From Clostridiaceae bacterium AF10-41 (GTDB taxonomy: Bacteria; Bacillota; Clostridia; Clostridiales; Clostridiaceae): a stretch of DNA of 33,516 bases. Shown here in pieces: positions 7,626 to 16,378 of this stretch. Every line of letters begins with the position of its first letter. Within the stretch, counting starts at the first letter, position 1. The stretch covers positions 222 to 33,737 of the forward strand of contig JAQCTH010000045.1 of the NCBI GenBank assembly GCA_027686065.1, read 5' to 3'. Both the position numbers and the translations under genes were made by a program. Under the pieces are notes generated by a model. The model worked only from the letters and a program-made list of their open reading frames with translations. It had not been told where the DNA came from and made no database searches.

Positions 7626-7667
7626 AATAAAAGGTTGTAATTTAAATTATGACCTTTTATTTTTTTT
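7626..7667 (+). terminator. Terminator of the ABC importer operon
   Basis: Perfect outer arms aataaaaggt (7626-7635) and accttttatt (7652-7661) extend inward with G-U pairs and A-U pairs, then a run of T. Confidence 0.85.
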
Positions 7668-7887
7668 ATAATACTTCAAATATGAATATTTAAATTATGT
7701 TTTAGGAAAAGTAATAATGTGAAATTGATATTTTAGAAGAAAAAGATTTTAAAAGAACTACATTGTTATATATATCACAATGTAATCAAATTTAATTATA
7801 TGGATAAATTGTATTAATATAGAAAAAACACTAATTAATGATAGAATATCTATTAAAAAACCAGTTTTATTAATTAAAAAAATAATT

Positions 7888-7929
7888 TTGATAATTTTTT
7901 AACAAAAAACATTGACAAAAAATAAACAA
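7888..7929 (+). promoter_or_regulatory. Tandem Rex operators at the adhE promoter
   Basis: Site one (7888-7905) matches the Rex consensus at 13 of 14 fixed positions. Site two (7912-7929) matches at 11 of 14 and covers the -35 and half the spacer. The centres are 24 bp apart. Rex represses fermentation genes, including adhE, when NADH/NAD+ is low. Confidence 0.6.
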
Positions 7930-7940
7930 TGAAATAAAAT
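7912..7940 (+). promoter_or_regulatory. Sigma-A promoter of adhE
   Basis: TTGACA (7912-7917), a 17-bp spacer, TAAAAT (7935-7940). The predicted transcription start is near 7947, about 70 nt before the ATG. Confidence 0.75.
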
Positions 7941-8018
7941 AAATTTGTAATCAAAAATAAAGTAAATTAAAAATGTTAAAAAGAAAATTTATCTTATAAA
8001 TATTAGGAGGAATAAAAA

Positions 8019-10643
8019 ATGGCTGTAACAAATGCACAAGAATTAACTCAAAGGATTAAAGAATTAAGAGAAGCACAAAAAATATTTGCTACCTATACAC
8101 AAGAACAGGTAGATGAGATTTTCAGACAAGCAGCTATGGCAGCAAATGATAACAGAATTAAACTAGCAAGAATGGCAGTTGAAGAAAGTGGAATGGGAAT
8201 AGTAGAAGATAAAGTAATAAAAAATCACTTTGCTGCTGAATATATATATAATCAATATAAGGATATGAAAACATGTGGAGTTATAGAAGAAGATCATACT
8301 TTTGGAATAACTAAAATTGCAGAGCCGATAGGAGTTGTAGCAGCTATAGTTCCGACTACTAATCCAACATCAACAGCAATATTTAAAACATTAATATCAT
8401 TAAAAACAAGAAATGCAATAATTATATCACCACATCCAAGAGCTAAGAAAGCTACAATTGAGGCAGCAAGAATAGTATTAAATGCAGCTGTTAAGGCTGG
8501 AGCACCAGAAGGGATAATAGCTTGGATAGATGAGCCATCAGTTGAATTATCACAAAATGTTATGAGAGAATCAGATATTATCTTAGCTACAGGTGGTCCT
8601 GCAATGGTTAAGTCAGCTTATTCATCAGGAAGACCAGCTTTAGGAGTTGGAGCAGGAAATACTCCAGCTATTATAGATGAAACTGCACACATAAAGATGG
8701 CTGTAAACTCAATACTTCTTTCAAAAACCTTTGATAATGGAGTTATTTGTGCATCAGAGCAAAGTATCTTAGTAATGGATGAAATTTATGATGAAGTTAG
8801 AAAAGAATTATCTGCAAGAGGAGCATACATCTTAAAGGGTGAAGAAATAGATAAAGTAAGAAAGATAATATTAAATGAAAAAGGTGGCTTAAATGCTAAT
8901 ATGGTTGGGCAGCCAGCATACAAAATAGCTGAAATGGCAGGAGTAAAGGTTTCTGAAGATGCAAAAGTTTTAGTTGGAGAAGTTGAATCAGTAGAATTAG
9001 AAGAACCATTTTCACATGAAAAATTATCACCAGTACTAGCTATGTATAGAGTAAAAACATTTGATGAAGCTTTAACAAAGGCATGTAGATTAATAGAGTT
9101 AGGCGGTATGGGACATACGTCAGTATTCTATACAGATCAAATAAAGTCAACAGAAAGAATTGCTAGATTTGGAGCGGCAATGAAAACTGCAAGAACATTA
9201 ATAAATATGCCAGCTTCACAAGGAGCTATAGGAGATATATTTAACTTTAGATTAGCACCTTCATTAACACTAGGTTGTGGATCTTGGGGCGGAAATTCAG
9301 TTTCAGAAAATGTAGGACCTAAGCATTTAATAAATGTAAAAAGTGTTGCTGAAAGGAGAGAAAATATGCTTTGGTTTAGAGTTCCAGAAAAAACTTACTT
9401 TAAATATGGATGTTTACCAATTGCGTTGCAAGAATTACATGAAATGGGTAAAAAGAAAGTATTTATAGTTACAGATAAAATGTTAGCTGAACTTGGATAC
9501 ACAGCTAGAATAACAGATGTTTTAGAAAGATATGGGATAGACTTTAGAATATTCTCAGAAGTTGAACCAGATCCAACTTTAGGAGCCGCTAAAAAGGGTG
9601 CAGAAGCAATGCTTGCATTTAATCCAGATGTTATAATTTCTTTAGGTGGAGGCTCACCAATGGATGCAGCTAAGATTATGTGGGTAATGTATGAGCATCC
9701 AGAAGTTAGATTTGAAGATTTAGCAATGAGATTTATGGATATAAGAAAGAGAGTTTACAAATTCCCTACTATGGGTGAAAAAGCAATGATGGTTGCTATT
9801 CCAACATCAGCAGGTACTGGATCAGAAGTTACACCATTTGCTGTTATAACTGATGAAAAAACAGGTGTTAAATATCCGCTTGCAGATTATGAATTAACTC
9901 CAGATATGGCAATAGTTGATGCAGAGCTTATGATGAGTATGCCAAGAGGATTAACAGCAGCTTCAGGTATTGATGTTTTAGTTCATGCAATTGAAGCATA
10001 TGTTTCAGTATTAGCCTCAGAATATACTAACGGATTAGCTTTAGAAGCAATAAGATTAGTATTTAAGTATTTACCAGTTGCTTATAATGAAGGAAGTACA
10101 AATGTAAAAGCAAGAGAGAAAATGGCACATGCGGCTTCAATAGCAGGATTAGCTTTTGCCAATGCTTTCCTTGGAATTTGTCACTCAATGGCTCATAAGT
10201 TAGGTGCGTTCCATCACTTACCACATGGTATGGCTAATGCATTACTAATAAATGAATCAATTAAATTTAATGCAGCAGATGCTCCAACTAAACAAGCAGC
10301 ATTTGCCCAATATAAATATCCAAATGCAGCATGGAGATATGCTAGAATAGCAGATTATCTACAATTAGGTGGAAATACAGAAGCTGAAAAAGTTGAATTA
10401 TTAACAAAGGCTATAGATGACTTAAAAAATAAAGTTGGAATGCCAAAATCAATTTCAGATGCAGGGGTATTAAAAGAAAGCTTCTATGCTACAATAGATG
10501 AAATGGTTGAGCAAGCATTTGATGATCAATGTACAGGAGCTAATCCTAGATATCCATTAATGAGTGAAATTAAGCAAATGTATATAAATGCTTATGAAGG
10601 AGTAAAACCAAAGGAAGTTAAAAAAGAAACTAAGAAAAAATAA
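8019..10643 (+). CDS. adhE: Bifunctional acetaldehyde-CoA/alcohol dehydrogenase
   Basis: The 874-residue protein is full length for AdhE. Residues 1 to about 440 form the acylating aldehyde dehydrogenase (acetyl-CoA to acetaldehyde), with the catalytic cysteine in NGVICASEQS. Residues from about 455 on form the iron-dependent alcohol dehydrogenase (acetaldehyde to ethanol), with GGGSPMDAAK for NADH binding and iron ligands in HAIEAYVS and the histidine-rich HSMAHKLGAFHHLPHG. The two halves are joined by a short linker. AdhE forms spirosome filaments and regenerates NAD+ in fermentation. The gene stands alone between terminators and has Rex-like operators at its promoter. The C-terminus ends in a lysine-rich tail. 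Confidence 0.97.
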   Translation: MAVTNAQELTQRIKELREAQKIFATYTQEQVDEIFRQAAMAANDNRIKLARMAVEESGMGIVEDKVIKNHFAAEYIYNQYKDMKTCGVIEEDHTFGITKIAEPIGVVAAIVPTTNPTSTAIFKTLISLKTRNAIIISPHPRAKKATIEAARIVLNAAVKAGAPEGIIAWIDEPSVELSQNVMRESDIILATGGPAMVKSAYSSGRPALGVGAGNTPAIIDETAHIKMAVNSILLSKTFDNGVICASEQSILVMDEIYDEVRKELSARGAYILKGEEIDKVRKIILNEKGGLNANMVGQPAYKIAEMAGVKVSEDAKVLVGEVESVELEEPFSHEKLSPVLAMYRVKTFDEALTKACRLIELGGMGHTSVFYTDQIKSTERIARFGAAMKTARTLINMPASQGAIGDIFNFRLAPSLTLGCGSWGGNSVSENVGPKHLINVKSVAERRENMLWFRVPEKTYFKYGCLPIALQELHEMGKKKVFIVTDKMLAELGYTARITDVLERYGIDFRIFSEVEPDPTLGAAKKGAEAMLAFNPDVIISLGGGSPMDAAKIMWVMYEHPEVRFEDLAMRFMDIRKRVYKFPTMGEKAMMVAIPTSAGTGSEVTPFAVITDEKTGVKYPLADYELTPDMAIVDAELMMSMPRGLTAASGIDVLVHAIEAYVSVLASEYTNGLALEAIRLVFKYLPVAYNEGSTNVKAREKMAHAASIAGLAFANAFLGICHSMAHKLGAFHHLPHGMANALLINESIKFNAADAPTKQAAFAQYKYPNAAWRYARIADYLQLGGNTEAEKVELLTKAIDDLKNKVGMPKSISDAGVLKESFYATIDEMVEQAFDDQCTGANPRYPLMSEIKQMYINAYEGVKPKEVKKETKKK

Positions 10644-10653
10644 TATTTCAAAT

Positions 10654-10690
10654 AAAAAATAGAGAATATGATAGGTATTCTCTATTTTTT
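10654..10690 (+). terminator. Terminator of adhE
   Basis: Arms 10654-10668 and 10676-10690 pair over 15 bp (aaatagagaata/tattctctattt core) around a 7-nt loop, followed by an A/T-rich tail. Confidence 0.88.
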
Positions 10691-10788
10691 ATTTTTATAT
10701 TAATCATACATTTTATAAAAATATGATATTATTTATAGAGAGAATTATTAAGAGATTACAAGGATGATGTGATGTTTGGAGGAATTTT

Positions 10789-11271
10789 ATGAAAAAAATA
10801 ATTTTAGCAGTTTTGATATTAGTTTTTGCACAGATATTTATGATTGGATGTTCAAAGGAGGTAAGCAAAGAAAGTAAAAAAGAGATAAAAGAAACAATTG
10901 ATTTAGTTTTATCTTATAAAAATGGATATGATGATAATATGAAAAAACATATAAGTGAAGATAATTTTTATATATGTAATTATGTAGAGTTTTATTCACT
11001 ATATATAGGTGAATTAAATCTTGAGAAATATGAAAGTTCAATTAAAAACATAAATAAAGAAAATGAAAAGTATAAAGTGTATATGGTTCTTAATATGGAA
11101 GCTAAGGCACTTGAAACACATGGAGATGAAGAATCAAGTGATGAAGCTATAGGAGAAGATGTTCCAATTGAGGTAGTGGTGAAAGAAAAAAATGGAGAGT
11201 ATTATATAGAGGGATTTACAGAATATGAGAACTTAGAAAAGGCTAAAGAATTAAATTCAGGATTTAACTAA
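10789..11271 (+). CDS. Putative lipoprotein of unknown function
   Basis: The 160-residue protein starts MKKIILAVLILVFAQIFMIGC, a lipoprotein signal with lipobox MIGC, so Cys21 should be lipidated and the protein anchored to the outer face of the membrane. The mature part is charged and mostly helical, with two acidic stretches (HGDEESSDEAIGED). The end (VVVKEKNGEYYIEGFTEYE) looks like a beta-hairpin. I do not recognise a family. An extended -10 (TGaTATTAT, 10724-10732) without a clear -35 lies about 55 nt upstream. GGAGGAA precedes the ATG. The gap to rarA is 33 nt, so the two may be cotranscribed. Confidence 0.75.
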   Translation: MKKIILAVLILVFAQIFMIGCSKEVSKESKKEIKETIDLVLSYKNGYDDNMKKHISEDNFYICNYVEFYSLYIGELNLEKYESSIKNINKENEKYKVYMVLNMEAKALETHGDEESSDEAIGEDVPIEVVVKEKNGEYYIEGFTEYENLEKAKELNSGFN

Positions 11272-11304
11272 GAAGTAAAATAAATTTAAGAAAAGGTGAA
11301 ATAA

Positions 11305-12546
11305 ATGAAACCATTAGCAGAAGTAATGAGACCACAAAAGCTAGAGGATTTTATAGGTCAAAAGAAGATATTATCTAAGGGAAAACCTTTATATAATCTA
11401 ATTATAAATAAAATGATTCCCAATTGCATATTGTATGGACCTCCAGGAACAGGGAAAACAACTTTAGCTAATATAATGGCTAATTATGTTGATAAAAAGT
11501 TTTATAAGTTAAATGCAACTACAGCATCAGTGAAGGATATACAACAAATAACTGAAAGTTTAGATAGCTTACTTAATTATAATGGAGTGGTAATATACAT
11601 TGATGAATTACAACATTTTAGTAAAAAACAACAACAAGCGCTTTTAGAGTTTATTGAAAATGGAAGAGTTACATTAATTGCAAGTACTACGGAAAATCCA
11701 TACTTTGCAATTCATAAAGCTATACTAAGTAGGTGTAACATATTTCAATTTGAAGCTCTTAGCATAAAAGAAATAACAGAAGGGTTAGAAATAGCAATAA
11801 AAAGAATAATAAATGAAGGAGTAGAAGTAGAATATTCATTAGAAGCTATAAAATATATCAGTGAAATTTCTCAAGGAGATTATAGAAAAGCCTATAATAT
11901 ACTAGAACTTGCTATAAATTCACAACTTAAAAAAGTAAAAGAACTTTCTATAGAGTATATAGAAAGTTTAAATCAATCCCATATGAGGGCAGATGCAAAT
12001 GGAGATGAATATTATAATTTGCTAAGTGCACTACAAAAAAGTATAAGAGGTAGTGATGCTGATGCTGCTATTCATTACTTGGCAAGACTTATTAAATCAG
12101 GAAATTTAACTGCAATAATAAGAAGGGTCTCTGTAATAGCAGCTGAAGATATAGGTCTTGCACATCCTAATGCATTAACTGTAATAAATTCAGGGATAGA
12201 ATTAGCATTAAAAGTAGGACTTCCAGAAGCACAAATTATATTGTCAGAAATGGTTATATATTTAGCAACACTTCCAAAATCAAATAGTGCGTATTTAGCA
12301 ATAGCTAGTGCTATGAGTGATTTAGAAAATAAAAATATAGGAGATATACCTAATCATCTTAAAGATGCTCATTATTCAGGAGCAGAAAGCTTAGGAGCTT
12401 TTGGTTATAAATATCCTCATGATTATGAAAATCATTATGTAAATCAACAATATATGCCTGAAAAATTAAAAAATATTAAATACTATTTTCCACAAAAAAA
12501 CAAGTATGAAGAAAGTATAAATAGATATTGGAAAGAAGTAAAATAA
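11305..12546 (+). CDS. rarA: Replication-associated recombination protein A (MgsA/RarA AAA+ ATPase)
   Basis: The 413-residue AAA+ protein has Walker A GPPGTGKTT, Walker B VIYIDELQHF, sensor 1 (IASTTENP) and the arginine-finger region SRC. The C-terminal half carries the RarA tetramerisation domain, with LAxLIKSGNLTAIIRR and the typical ending region PNHLKDAHYSGAESLG. RarA acts at stalled replication forks. In B. subtilis the same gene (yrvN) sits beside an Rrf2 regulator and a cysteine desulfurase, as here. A purine-rich AAAAGGTG precedes the ATG. Confidence 0.95.
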   Translation: MKPLAEVMRPQKLEDFIGQKKILSKGKPLYNLIINKMIPNCILYGPPGTGKTTLANIMANYVDKKFYKLNATTASVKDIQQITESLDSLLNYNGVVIYIDELQHFSKKQQQALLEFIENGRVTLIASTTENPYFAIHKAILSRCNIFQFEALSIKEITEGLEIAIKRIINEGVEVEYSLEAIKYISEISQGDYRKAYNILELAINSQLKKVKELSIEYIESLNQSHMRADANGDEYYNLLSALQKSIRGSDADAAIHYLARLIKSGNLTAIIRRVSVIAAEDIGLAHPNALTVINSGIELALKVGLPEAQIILSEMVIYLATLPKSNSAYLAIASAMSDLENKNIGDIPNHLKDAHYSGAESLGAFGYKYPHDYENHYVNQQYMPEKLKNIKYYFPQKNKYEESINRYWKEVK

Positions 12547-12568
12547 TAGAGGAGTAAAAGTGATATTA

Positions 12569-12597
12569 TTGACAATACCAGAGTGTTTTGGTAAGAT
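12569..12597 (+). promoter_or_regulatory. isc operon promoter with inverted repeat in the spacer
   Basis: TTGACA (12569-12574), a 17-bp spacer, TAAGAT (12592-12597). The spacer contains the palindrome TACCA-N8-TGGTA (12576-12593), a good position for autorepression by the Rrf2 protein encoded next. Confidence 0.7.
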
Positions 12598-12647
12598 ATA
12601 TAAAGTAAATACTAGTAAAATAGTCAACATTAAAAGGGGGAAGTATT

Positions 12648-13100
12648 ATGAAGCTTTCTACTAAAGGTAGATACGGGGTTAAGGCTATGGTAGACCTTGC
12701 GATGCATTATGGAGATACCCCTGTTTCAATAAAAACAATCTCCCAAAGACAAAATATATCTGAATATTATTTAGAGCAACTATTTTCACCACTCAGAAAA
12801 GCAAATCTTATAAAAAGTATAAGAGGTGCTCAAGGAGGATATGTATTAAATAGGGCTCCAGAGGATATAACGGTGGCAGATGTAATGAATGTGCTTGAAG
12901 GACCTGTTGAAATAGCAGAGTGTATTGAAGGAACTGATTGCGACAACATTGATTTTTGTGCTACCAGATTGTTATGGGAAAAAATAAAAAATAGTATTGA
13001 TGAAGTAATGAAGAGTATAACACTTCAAGATATAGTTGATGACTATGTAAGAATGAAGGATGAAAACCAATCTATTAAGATTGTTAAAAGGAGCGAATAG
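12648..13100 (+). CDS. iscR: Rrf2-family Fe-S regulator, IscR-like
   Basis: The 150-residue winged-helix protein begins MKLSTKGRYGVKAMVDLA, the Rrf2 signature, with recognition-helix region ISEYYLEQLFSPLRKANLIKS and wing RGAQGGYVLNR. Three cysteines, C92, C98 and C104, have exactly the spacing of the [2Fe-2S] ligands of E. coli IscR; CymR lacks them. It should sense Fe-S status and repress its own operon. It is followed after 2 nt by iscS, then iscU and mnmA. An inverted repeat between the -35 and -10 upstream is a likely operator. Confidence 0.92.
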   Translation: MKLSTKGRYGVKAMVDLAMHYGDTPVSIKTISQRQNISEYYLEQLFSPLRKANLIKSIRGAQGGYVLNRAPEDITVADVMNVLEGPVEIAECIEGTDCDNIDFCATRLLWEKIKNSIDEVMKSITLQDIVDDYVRMKDENQSIKIVKRSE

Positions 13101-13102
13101 AT

Positions 13103-14302
13103 ATGAGAAATGTATATATGGATTATGCAGCAACAACTTATGTTAAGCCTGAAGTTTTAGAAGAAATGATACCATTCTTTACAGAAAGATACGGAAATCC
13201 ATCATCCTTTTATGGGATTTCTAGAGAAACTAAAATGGCTATTGATAAAGCTAGAAGTAGAGTTGCTAAAGCTTTAAATTGTGATCAAAGTGAAGTTTAT
13301 TTTACAGGTGGTGGATCTGAAGCTGATAACTGGGCTATTAAGGGTATAGCATCAGCTCATAGAAAAAAAGGTAACCACATTATAACTACTAAAATAGAGC
13401 ACCATGCAGTACTTCATACTTGTGAATACTTAGAAAAAAATGGTTTTGAAGTAACTTATTTAAATGTTGATAAAGAAGGTTTTATTGATTTAGAAGAATT
13501 AAAAAATTCTATAACTGATAAAACTATATTAGTTTCTATTATGTTTGCAAATAATGAAATAGGGACTATTCAACCAATTAAGGAAATAGGTGAAATTTGT
13601 AGAGAAAGAAAAGTTATATTTCATACAGATGCAGTTCAAGCAATTGGAAATGTTCCAGTAGATGTAAAAGAAATGAATGTAGACTTATTATCTTTAGCAG
13701 GACATAAAATATATGGACCTAAAGGAATTGGAGCACTTTACATAAGAAAAGGTGTGAGAATAGATAATTTAATTCATGGCGGTGGTCAAGAAAGAGCTAG
13801 AAGAGCAGGTACTGAAAATACAGCATCAATAGTGGGACTTGGAAAAGCTATAGAACTTGCAACAGATAATTTAGAAGAACATAGCAAGAAACTTGTTATG
13901 CTTAGAGATAAATTAATTGAGGGACTATTAAAAGTACCTCATACAAGATTGAATGGTCCTAGAGGTGAAAGAAGATTACCAGGAAATTCTAATATAACAT
14001 TTGAATTTATAGAAGGTGAGTCTATACTTTTATCTTTAGATTTTGAGGGTGTATGTGCTTCGAGTGGTAGTGCATGTACTTCAGGATCTCTTGATCCATC
14101 ACATGTATTATTAGCAATAGGCTTACCTCATGAATTAGCACACGGATCTTTAAGATTGACATTAGGTGATGGATCAACTGATGAAGATGTAGATTATGTA
14201 TTAGAAGTTGTTCCACCTATTATAGAAAGACTTAGAAATATGTCTCCATTATGGGAAGACTTTTTAAAGAAGGGAGAAAAATATTATGATGTACAGCGAT
14301 AA
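13103..14302 (+). CDS. iscS: Cysteine desulfurase, NifS/IscS type
   Basis: The 399-residue PLP enzyme removes sulfur from cysteine for Fe-S assembly and tRNA thiolation. Visible features are N-terminal YMDYAATT, the PLP-stacking histidine in IEHHAVL (near 100), SLAGHKIYGPKG with the PLP lysine K202, and the persulfide cysteine C325 in SSGSACTSG on a long loop of the group I (IscS/NifS) type. It starts 2 nt after iscR, with its Shine-Dalgarno inside the end of iscR. It overlaps iscU by 17 nt, so the proteins are translationally coupled. Annotated in some clostridia as nifS. Confidence 0.96.
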   Translation: MRNVYMDYAATTYVKPEVLEEMIPFFTERYGNPSSFYGISRETKMAIDKARSRVAKALNCDQSEVYFTGGGSEADNWAIKGIASAHRKKGNHIITTKIEHHAVLHTCEYLEKNGFEVTYLNVDKEGFIDLEELKNSITDKTILVSIMFANNEIGTIQPIKEIGEICRERKVIFHTDAVQAIGNVPVDVKEMNVDLLSLAGHKIYGPKGIGALYIRKGVRIDNLIHGGGQERARRAGTENTASIVGLGKAIELATDNLEEHSKKLVMLRDKLIEGLLKVPHTRLNGPRGERRLPGNSNITFEFIEGESILLSLDFEGVCASSGSACTSGSLDPSHVLLAIGLPHELAHGSLRLTLGDGSTDEDVDYVLEVVPPIIERLRNMSPLWEDFLKKGEKYYDVQR

Positions 14303-14717
14303 GGTTATGGATCATTTTAGAAATCCAAGAAATGTAGGGGAAATAGAAGATGCAAATGGGGTAGGAGAAGTTGGAAACGCCAAATGCGGGGATATAATGA
14401 AGGTTTATTTAAAAATTGAAGATAATATAGTTAAAGATGTAAAATTCAAGACCTTTGGATGTGGATCTGCTATTGCTTCATCATCAATGGCAACAGAATT
14501 AATAAAAGGAAAAACTGTAGAAGAAGCTTGGGAGTTATCAAATAAAGCAGTTGCAGAAGCTTTAGATGGCCTTCCACCTGTAAAAATGCACTGTTCTGTT
14601 TTAGCTGAAGAAGCTATTCACAAAGCAATTAATGATTATAGAAAAAACACAGGTTTAGAGCTTTGGGACTTCGAAGAACATGATGATATACATGATCATG
14701 TTCATGGCGATGAGTAG
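14286..14717 (+). CDS. iscU: Fe-S cluster scaffold protein, NifU/IscU N-terminal type
   Basis: The 143-residue scaffold holds nascent [2Fe-2S] clusters. Ligands are visible as C34 (NAKCGD, with D36), C59 (FGCGSA) and C103 ([10 protein letters not shown]). It lacks the extra NifU ferredoxin-like and C-terminal domains. The tail after residue 128 is acidic and histidine-rich ([14 protein letters not shown]), which is not part of the standard fold and could bind metal. Two consecutive ATGs (14286, 14289) are possible starts. It overlaps iscS and is followed by mnmA after 8 nt. Confidence 0.94.
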   Translation: MMYSDKVMDHFRNPRNVGEIEDANGVGEVGNAKCGDIMKVYLKIEDNIVKDVKFKTFGCGSAIASSSMATELIKGKTVEEAWELSNKAVAEALDGLPPVKMHCSVLAEEAIHKAINDYRKNTGLELWDFEEHDDIHDHVHGDE

Positions 14718-14725
14718 GAATTAAT

Positions 14726-15808
14726 ATGAAGAAAAAAGTAGTAGTAGGTATGAGTGGTGGAGTTGATAGCTCCGTTGCTGCATACCTTTTAAAAAAACAA
14801 GGTTACGAAGTAATAGGCGTAACTATGAAACATTTTGATGATGAAGATGAAAGCTATATGGAAAGAGAAGGTGGGTGTTGTTCTCTTTCATCAGTAGAAG
14901 ATGCAAGAAGAGTTGCTGATAAGTTAGGAATACCATTTTATGTTCTTAACTTTAAGGAGTCATTTAAAGAAAAAGTAATAGATTATTTTGTACAGGAATA
15001 TATGGAAGGAAAAACTCCAAATCCATGTATTGCATGTAATAAGCATATAAAGTTTGATGAGTTTTTAAGAAGATCAAAGGGAATTGGAGCAGATTATGTA
15101 GCTACAGGTCATTATGCTAAAATAGAGAAAAATGAAGATGGAAGATATCTTTTAATAAAAGCAGATGATGATAAAAAAGATCAAACCTATGCTTTATATA
15201 ATTTTACACAGGAGCAATTAAGTCAAACCTTAATGCCGTGTGGAGATTATACTAAAGATAAGATAAGAGAAATAGCTAAAGAAATTGGTCTTGCAGTTCA
15301 TAATAAAAAGGATAGTGAGGAAATATGTTTTATCCCAGATAATAATCATGGTAAATATATTTCTTTAGTTAAGCCTAATGAAGTAAATACAGGAAACTTT
15401 ATTGATAAAAATGGGAACATACTAGGAAAACATAAAGGAATAGTATATTACACAATAGGGCAAAGAAAAGGATTAGGTATAGCTTTAGGGAGACCGGTTT
15501 TTGTTACAGATATTATTCCTAATACTAATGAAGTGGTTCTTGGGCCGGAAGAGGATATATTTAAAACTGATTTAGTAGCAAAGGATATTAACTTTATTAC
15601 TTTTGAAAATTTGAAGGAAGCAATGTCTGTTACAGCTAAGGTAAGATATTCGGCAAAACCTTCTGAAGCAATAATTTATCCACTTGAAAATGGAAAAGTT
15701 AAAGTGTCATTTAAAGATAAACAAAGGGCCATTACCAAAGGGCAATCTGTTGTATTTTATGATGGAAATATTGTTGTTGGTGGCGGAATAATAGAAAAAA
15801 TTATATAA
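14726..15808 (+). CDS. mnmA: tRNA-specific 2-thiouridylase
   Basis: The 360-residue enzyme makes 2-thiouridine at wobble U34 of tRNA Lys, Glu and Gln, using sulfur from IscS. The PP-loop is [12 protein letters not shown] (8-19). Catalytic cysteines are C104 ([12 protein letters not shown]) and C201 (EEICFIPDN). There is an additional C101, giving a CxxC where E. coli has a DxxC motif. The tRNA-binding and C-terminal beta-barrel domains are complete. Its place after iscS and iscU fits the sulfur supply. A terminator follows. Confidence 0.97.
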   Translation: MKKKVVVGMSGGVDSSVAAYLLKKQGYEVIGVTMKHFDDEDESYMEREGGCCSLSSVEDARRVADKLGIPFYVLNFKESFKEKVIDYFVQEYMEGKTPNPCIACNKHIKFDEFLRRSKGIGADYVATGHYAKIEKNEDGRYLLIKADDDKKDQTYALYNFTQEQLSQTLMPCGDYTKDKIREIAKEIGLAVHNKKDSEEICFIPDNNHGKYISLVKPNEVNTGNFIDKNGNILGKHKGIVYYTIGQRKGLGIALGRPVFVTDIIPNTNEVVLGPEEDIFKTDLVAKDINFITFENLKEAMSVTAKVRYSAKPSEAIIYPLENGKVKVSFKDKQRAITKGQSVVFYDGNIVVGGGIIEKII

Positions 15809-15812
15809 TTTT

Positions 15813-15849
15813 AAAATTCTCATATTTTTGTATGAGAATTTTTTTTTTA
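15813..15849 (+). terminator. Terminator of the isc-mnmA operon
   Basis: Perfect 12-bp stem, aaaattctcata (15813-15824) and tatgagaatttt (15831-15842), with a 6-nt loop and a long T-run. Confidence 0.93.
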
Positions 15850-15895
15850 TCTTTTGGAGATAATATAGGTAATATGGATAGAAAGGAGAAAAGTT

Positions 15896-16378
15896 ATGCT
15901 AAAAACTAAGGATTTCTATTTATTAAAAGTATATGACATTAGGGGGAAGTACTTAGGTATAGTAGATGATATTTACATTAATTTTCACGAAGGAACTATT
16001 GAAGGCTTTTTTATCTCTAACTATCTACTATTTAGTAAAAAAAATTTCGTTAAGACTAAAGATATTATTTCTTTAGAAGAGGTTATTATTGTAAAAGAAT
16101 TAAGCAAGAAAGAGGGATTATCATTTAAATCTATAAAGGATATAGATATAAAAGATAAAAATAATGTTATGAGAGGGATTTTAGAAGATTTAATTATAGA
16201 AAAAAGGGATTTATCAATAAAGGGATTAGTTATGAGCTCTGGTATATTTGATAGAATGATAAAGGGAAAAGAAATATTACTTTTAAAACAATGCCTTTTA
16301 GGGGAAGATTTTATTTTATATTATGGAAGTGATGAGGTAAGGTTACAAAGTTTACCTCGTAAGAAAAAAACATGTTAG
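15896..16378 (+). CDS. PRC-barrel domain protein
   Basis: The 160-residue protein has two consecutive PRC-barrel-like halves. The first is LLKVYDIRGKYLGIVDDIYINFHEGTIEGF (shortened here to its key pattern D-x-G-x-x-xG-x-V-D-D), the second DKNNVMRGILEDLIIEKRDLSI. The last third is lysine-rich and ends KKKTC. PRC-barrels occur in photosynthetic reaction centre H subunit and RimM; clostridial relatives are uncharacterised. AAAGGAG precedes the ATG. Its 3' end overlaps the next membrane-protein gene by 7 nt, implying coupled translation and perhaps a shared membrane function. Confidence 0.75.
   Translation: MLKTKDFYLLKVYDIRGKYLGIVDDIYINFHEGTIEGFFISNYLLFSKKNFVKTKDIISLEEVIIVKELSKKEGLSFKSIKDIDIKDKNNVMRGILEDLIIEKRDLSIKGLVMSSGIFDRMIKGKEILLLKQCLLGEDFILYYGSDEVRLQSLPRKKKTC

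Larger units (their letters stand above)
7668..8018 (+). promoter_or_regulatory. adhE regulatory region (351 bp, noncoding)
   Basis: This is very A+T-rich with no credible ORF. It contains three sites resembling the clostridial Rex operator TTGTTAA-N4-TTAACAA: 7763-7780 (TTGTTAT-N4-ATCACAA), 7888-7905 (TTGATAA-N4-TTAACAA, one mismatch) and 7912-7929 (TTGACAA-N4-TAAACAA). A sigma-A promoter overlaps the third. The AGGAGG Shine-Dalgarno precedes the ATG at 8019. Confidence 0.65.
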
